Assembly (NCBI GenBank): GCA_020024595.1
Contig: JAHHTO010000002.1
Location: 1 to 55,342 of the forward strand
Direction: 5' to 3'
Length of the DNA: 55,342 nucleotides
Source of the DNA: Schaedlerella sp.
GTDB taxonomy: Bacteria; Bacillota; Clostridia; Lachnospirales; Lachnospiraceae
How positions within the stretch are numbered: the stretch's first letter is position 1; each line of letters begins with the position of its first letter. Under the pieces are notes generated by a model. That model made no database searches and was not told where the DNA came from. It saw only the letters and a list, made by a program, of their open reading frames with translations. The translations under genes and the position numbers were made by a program. Below, piece by piece: positions 53,103-55,342 of this stretch.

Positions 53103-53129
53103 ATTATATTAAGTATATCACATTCACAA
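53103..53129 (-). promoter_or_regulatory. Possible promoter of the regulator-kinase-sensor operon
   Basis: TATAAT (53103-53108) with a TTGTGA -35-like box 15 bases upstream on the minus strand, about 55 bases before the GTG start. The spacing is short, so confidence is low. Confidence 0.4.
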
Positions 53130-53256
53130 AGCTCATGAAATACTTTGTTTTCATTTTACACCTAAAAGCTAATGCTGTTTTACATAGCCTAAAGGTTTAA
53201 AAATCTGTTACTAATTATAGTTTAAAATTGGGAGATTTAAAAGGAGAAACATTTTT

Positions 53257-53283
53257 ATGTTAGTAAAGGTTACTGTCAAGTAA
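53257..53283 (+). CDS. Possible 8-codon leader ORF ahead of the LytTR gene
   Basis: ATG to TAA of eight codons (MLVKVTVK) with AAAGGAG 10 bases ahead, in the 324-base gap between the regulator operon and the LytTR gene. It lies upstream of the predicted LytTR promoter. It may be chance. Apart from this, the two promoter candidates and the palindrome, I see nothing else in the gap. Confidence 0.25.
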   Translation: MLVKVTVK

Positions 53284-53300
53284 TCATTGCTTGCCACAAA

Positions 53301-53340
53301 CAACTTTGAAGTTGAATGAACCTCAGAAAGAAAGTATAAT
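53301..53340 (+). promoter_or_regulatory. LytTR-gene promoter with a palindrome over the -35 box
   Basis: TTGAAT (53312-53317), 17 bases, TATAAT (53335-53340), 33 bases before the ATG at 53374. The palindrome CAACTTTGAAGTTG (53301-53314) overlaps the -35 box and is a candidate operator, possibly for the encoded regulator itself. Confidence 0.65.
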
Positions 53341-53373
53341 AAAGACTATATCTATCTTTGATGAGGTGATTTT

Positions 53374-54084
53374 ATGCTAAAAATTGCAATCTGCGATGAT
53401 GAAAAAATTTTTTGCAACATTTTACAGGAGAAGATAAGAAACACATTGGATAATATGAACGAAACCTTTACCTTGCACACATACACTAATACAAATGATT
53501 TGCGCAGATCAGAAAATCCTTTTAATGTAATTTTTTTAGATATTAAAATGCCTACCCAGGATGGCTTGGAATTTGCACAGGAATTGCGTTTGCAAGGAAA
53601 TGATAGCTCAATTATTTTTATCTCATCTTTTCCAGAGTATGTTTTTGATGTATTCCGTCTTGAGGCAGAGGACTTTTTATGCAAACCAATTGATGAGATA
53701 AAACTTCATTCTGTACTACTGCGCATAATAGAAAAAAAGAGGGCTGATGACAAAAACTGCTTATTTATTCAAACAAATCAGTGGTGCAAATCAATTAAAC
53801 TTCAGTCAATTTTTTACTGCGAAGTAATTAATCGAATCATATACATACATACCGCACACGAAGTAATCAATTACTATGGAAAGATTGAAGATTTGGGAAA
53901 TCAGCTTGATTCTCGATTTTACCGATGCCATCGAAGCTATTTTGTAAATCTGGACTTTATTATGAGTTACTCAAACGGTGAGGTTGTATTAGAGAACTCC
54001 GAACATATCCCTGTTTCTCGTTTAAGACAAAAGGAATTTATGGGATATATGCTTCAATATATGAAAAGGAGACACCGTAAATAA
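53374..54084 (+). CDS. LytTR-family response regulator (AgrA-like)
   Basis: 236 residues. Receiver domain (1-120) with ICDDE, phospho-Asp in VIFLDIKMPTQDG and Lys in FLCKPID; LytTR DNA-binding domain (about 135-236) with IFYCEVINRIIYIHT and FYRCHRSYFVNLDFI. Stop TAA overlaps the kinase ATG by one base. ATG behind GATGAGGTGAT. AgrA-like regulators commonly control peptide-signalled functions such as bacteriocins or competence; the targets lie outside the window. Confidence 0.93.
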   Translation: MLKIAICDDEKIFCNILQEKIRNTLDNMNETFTLHTYTNTNDLRRSENPFNVIFLDIKMPTQDGLEFAQELRLQGNDSSIIFISSFPEYVFDVFRLEAEDFLCKPIDEIKLHSVLLRIIEKKRADDKNCLFIQTNQWCKSIKLQSIFYCEVINRIIYIHTAHEVINYYGKIEDLGNQLDSRFYRCHRSYFVNLDFIMSYSNGEVVLENSEHIPVSRLRQKEFMGYMLQYMKRRHRK

Positions 54085-55342
54085 TGTATACTTTTTTATG
54101 CGGCTTGGGTGGAAATGTGGTGCGTTTTTTTATTTTACTCTATTTTTCCTCCCGATTTAGTTATAAAACTTTTAATTCAGGTTTTGCATTTATATGGATG
54201 TTACCATGGGTTGTTCTAAACGAAATATTACCATCACAACTTTTGGCGTTTCTTATTGGTTTCCTATTTTTGTCCCTTTATGGAATCTTCAACTCCAAAA
54301 TCATTTGGAAACACGCTATCTTGATTTCTGTATTGTTGTTGTCGATAGACTTTTGGTCAAACGGGGTTGCCAAAACGATTGGTTATTGGCTCGCAAAAGA
54401 GGTTGGTTCAAAATATATTAGGATTTTGCAATTTCTTGATTTAGGTATGGTAATTTTCTCGTGCGGATTGCTCTATCTTTCTTTGTTGGGCATTTCTAAA
54501 TTGTTCCACCCAAATTTGCAGTATCTCTATCATCAGATATTGCTCATTGTAGCCTGCCCCTTTTTGTTTATTCTTCTATCTGAACAGATTATTACCACTG
54601 TTATTTATGGTGACTCAATCATCTGGTCACCTACTGGTGGTTTAATTTATCCACAAATTCAAACAGCTCCCATTCTGATTTTACAGATTTTAGCTGGAAT
54701 GACATTCTTTTCGATTCTTCTTCTCTTCCATCGATTGGAAAAAACGATTTCTATTGAAGAGGAAAATAAACTCTTGGTGCATCAGTTAATGGAACAAGCT
54801 GGATATGTGCAAGAGATACAAAGTCATGAACAGCAACTTTACTCCTTACAACATGATATTAAAAATCATTTTTTACTGCTGCAAGAACTATTAAGCCAGC
54901 AGAAGATTGAAGAAGCCACCAGTTATTTAGCTGATTTAGAGAAATTGTCTCATCAAATTGATTATCCTGTACGAACAGGAAACGCCACAGTAGATATACT
55001 TCTAAAAAGCAAACTTTCTGTGGTAACTCAGAAGGGTGTTGAAATCCAGTGTGACTTAAAAATACCAGCTATTTCTACTATTACCGATATTGAATGGTGC
55101 GTCATTTTTGGAAACGCAATTGATAATGCCAGTCAAGCGGTAGAAGCCATTCCAGAGGATGAGAGGTATCTTCACATCAATGGAACAAAAAAAGGAAGTT
55201 TTCTGTATCTTCGCATAGAGAACTCATGCTCAGAATCTCTGTCATCTATTATTGAGGGTGTTGGTCTGTCTAATCTTCGTACAGTTATCAAAAATCATTC
55301 AGGAACACTTGATATTGAAATAGGTGGAGGCAAGTTTTCTTT
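54084..55342 (+). CDS. GHKL sensor histidine kinase (AgrC-like), C-terminus cut by window edge
   Basis: About 419 codons present to the window end. Six or so hydrophobic helices (about 5-225, Phe/Leu/Ile-rich), then a coiled linker, the phospho-acceptor region LQHDIKNHFLLLQELL (about 257-272), and a GHKL ATPase with IFGNAIDNASQAV and a G-box near the end (GVGLSNL). The fold matches AgrC-type peptide sensors. Start ATG at 54084 overlaps the LytTR stop; AAGGAG lies 12 bases ahead. No agrB/agrD-like gene is inside the window. Its ligand is unknown. Confidence 0.9.
   Translation, partial: MYTFLCGLGGNVVRFFILLYFSSRFSYKTFNSGFAFIWMLPWVVLNEILPSQLLAFLIGFLFLSLYGIFNSKIIWKHAILISVLLLSIDFWSNGVAKTIGYWLAKEVGSKYIRILQFLDLGMVIFSCGLLYLSLLGISKLFHPNLQYLYHQILLIVACPFLFILLSEQIITTVIYGDSIIWSPTGGLIYPQIQTAPILILQILAGMTFFSILLLFHRLEKTISIEEENKLLVHQLMEQAGYVQEIQSHEQQLYSLQHDIKNHFLLLQELLSQQKIEEATSYLADLEKLSHQIDYPVRTGNATVDILLKSKLSVVTQKGVEIQCDLKIPAISTITDIEWCVIFGNAIDNASQAVEAIPEDERYLHINGTKKGSFLYLRIENSCSESLSSIIEGVGLSNLRTVIKNHSGTLDIEIGGGKFS

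Noticed and set aside
53050..53373. AgrD-like peptide precursor gene ahead of the LytTR gene
   Set aside because: No frame with a leader, cysteine-containing core and acidic tail was found; only an eight-codon frame is present.
1..55342. tRNA, rRNA, CRISPR, insertion sequence or prophage
   Set aside because: No cloverleaf-like sequence, repeat-spacer array, transposase, integrase or phage structural motif was seen on either strand.

Overview
The window reads as chromosomal DNA of a low-GC, anaerobic, probably spore-forming Firmicute, most likely a gut Lachnospiraceae (Clostridium cluster XIVa, the Blautia / Mediterraneibacter / Dorea type). The grounds are moderate GC, strong AGGAGG ribosome sites with GTG and TTG starts, a spore SASP-like gene, CIRCE heat-shock operators, a ClpC with a UVR motif, and L-rhamnose and L-fucose gene sets typical of mucus- and plant-glycan-using gut Clostridia. 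Genus cannot be fixed from the sequence alone. No rRNA, tRNA, CRISPR array, insertion sequence or prophage was recognised. Almost every gene lies on the minus strand.

Layout by region. 1-13.2 kb is housekeeping and stress: clpB (cut by the window start, with a CIRCE), a DUF2974 hydrolase with aroD, two small hypotheticals, radA, clpC behind a GntR-type regulator, then trmO, a UbiB-family kinase and a phasin-like protein, and an undecaprenol/diacylglycerol kinase. 13.4-18.6 kb is L-rhamnose use (rhaB-rhaA). Upstream of it is an overlapping trio of small alarmone hydrolase-like HD protein, orphan ParA ATPase and AraC regulator. 18.8-26.9 kb holds an SDR oxidoreductase, hflX, an mnmM-like methyltransferase, a TPR membrane protein, a metal P-type ATPase with an unusual CPF motif, a small (p)ppGpp synthetase, a lone PTS IIC protein and a small hypothetical. 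27-30.5 kb has htpG under a perfect CIRCE, divergent from a ferredoxin / Fe-S membrane protein / rhodanese operon. 30.6-38 kb is cell envelope and division (ftsE-ftsX, M23 peptidase, S41 protease, a PucR-type regulator, a WecG-like protein, a SASP-like protein, a glucosaminidase).

38-53 kb is sugar uptake and catabolism. The fucK-fucI-fucU operon faces a divergent AraC regulator. It is followed by a four-gene CUT2-type ABC transporter (permease, ATPase, permease, lipoprotein binding protein) and, upstream, an operon of YesN-like regulator, YesM-like kinase and membrane-anchored sugar-binding protein. That last operon resembles the XylFII-LytS-YesN sugar-sensing system of Clostridium and probably controls the transporter next to it. 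53.1-55.3 kb, on the plus strand and visibly AT-rich, is the start of a different module: a LytTR regulator and an AgrC-like GHKL kinase (cut by the window end) behind a promoter with a palindrome over its -35 box.

How the genes fit together: kinases and isomerases for rhamnose and fucose are present, but no aldolase for either pathway lies here, so later steps must be elsewhere or shared. The two alarmone-metabolism proteins, two HrcA-type operators and three Hsp100/Hsp90 chaperone genes make the first 30 kb notably rich in stress physiology.
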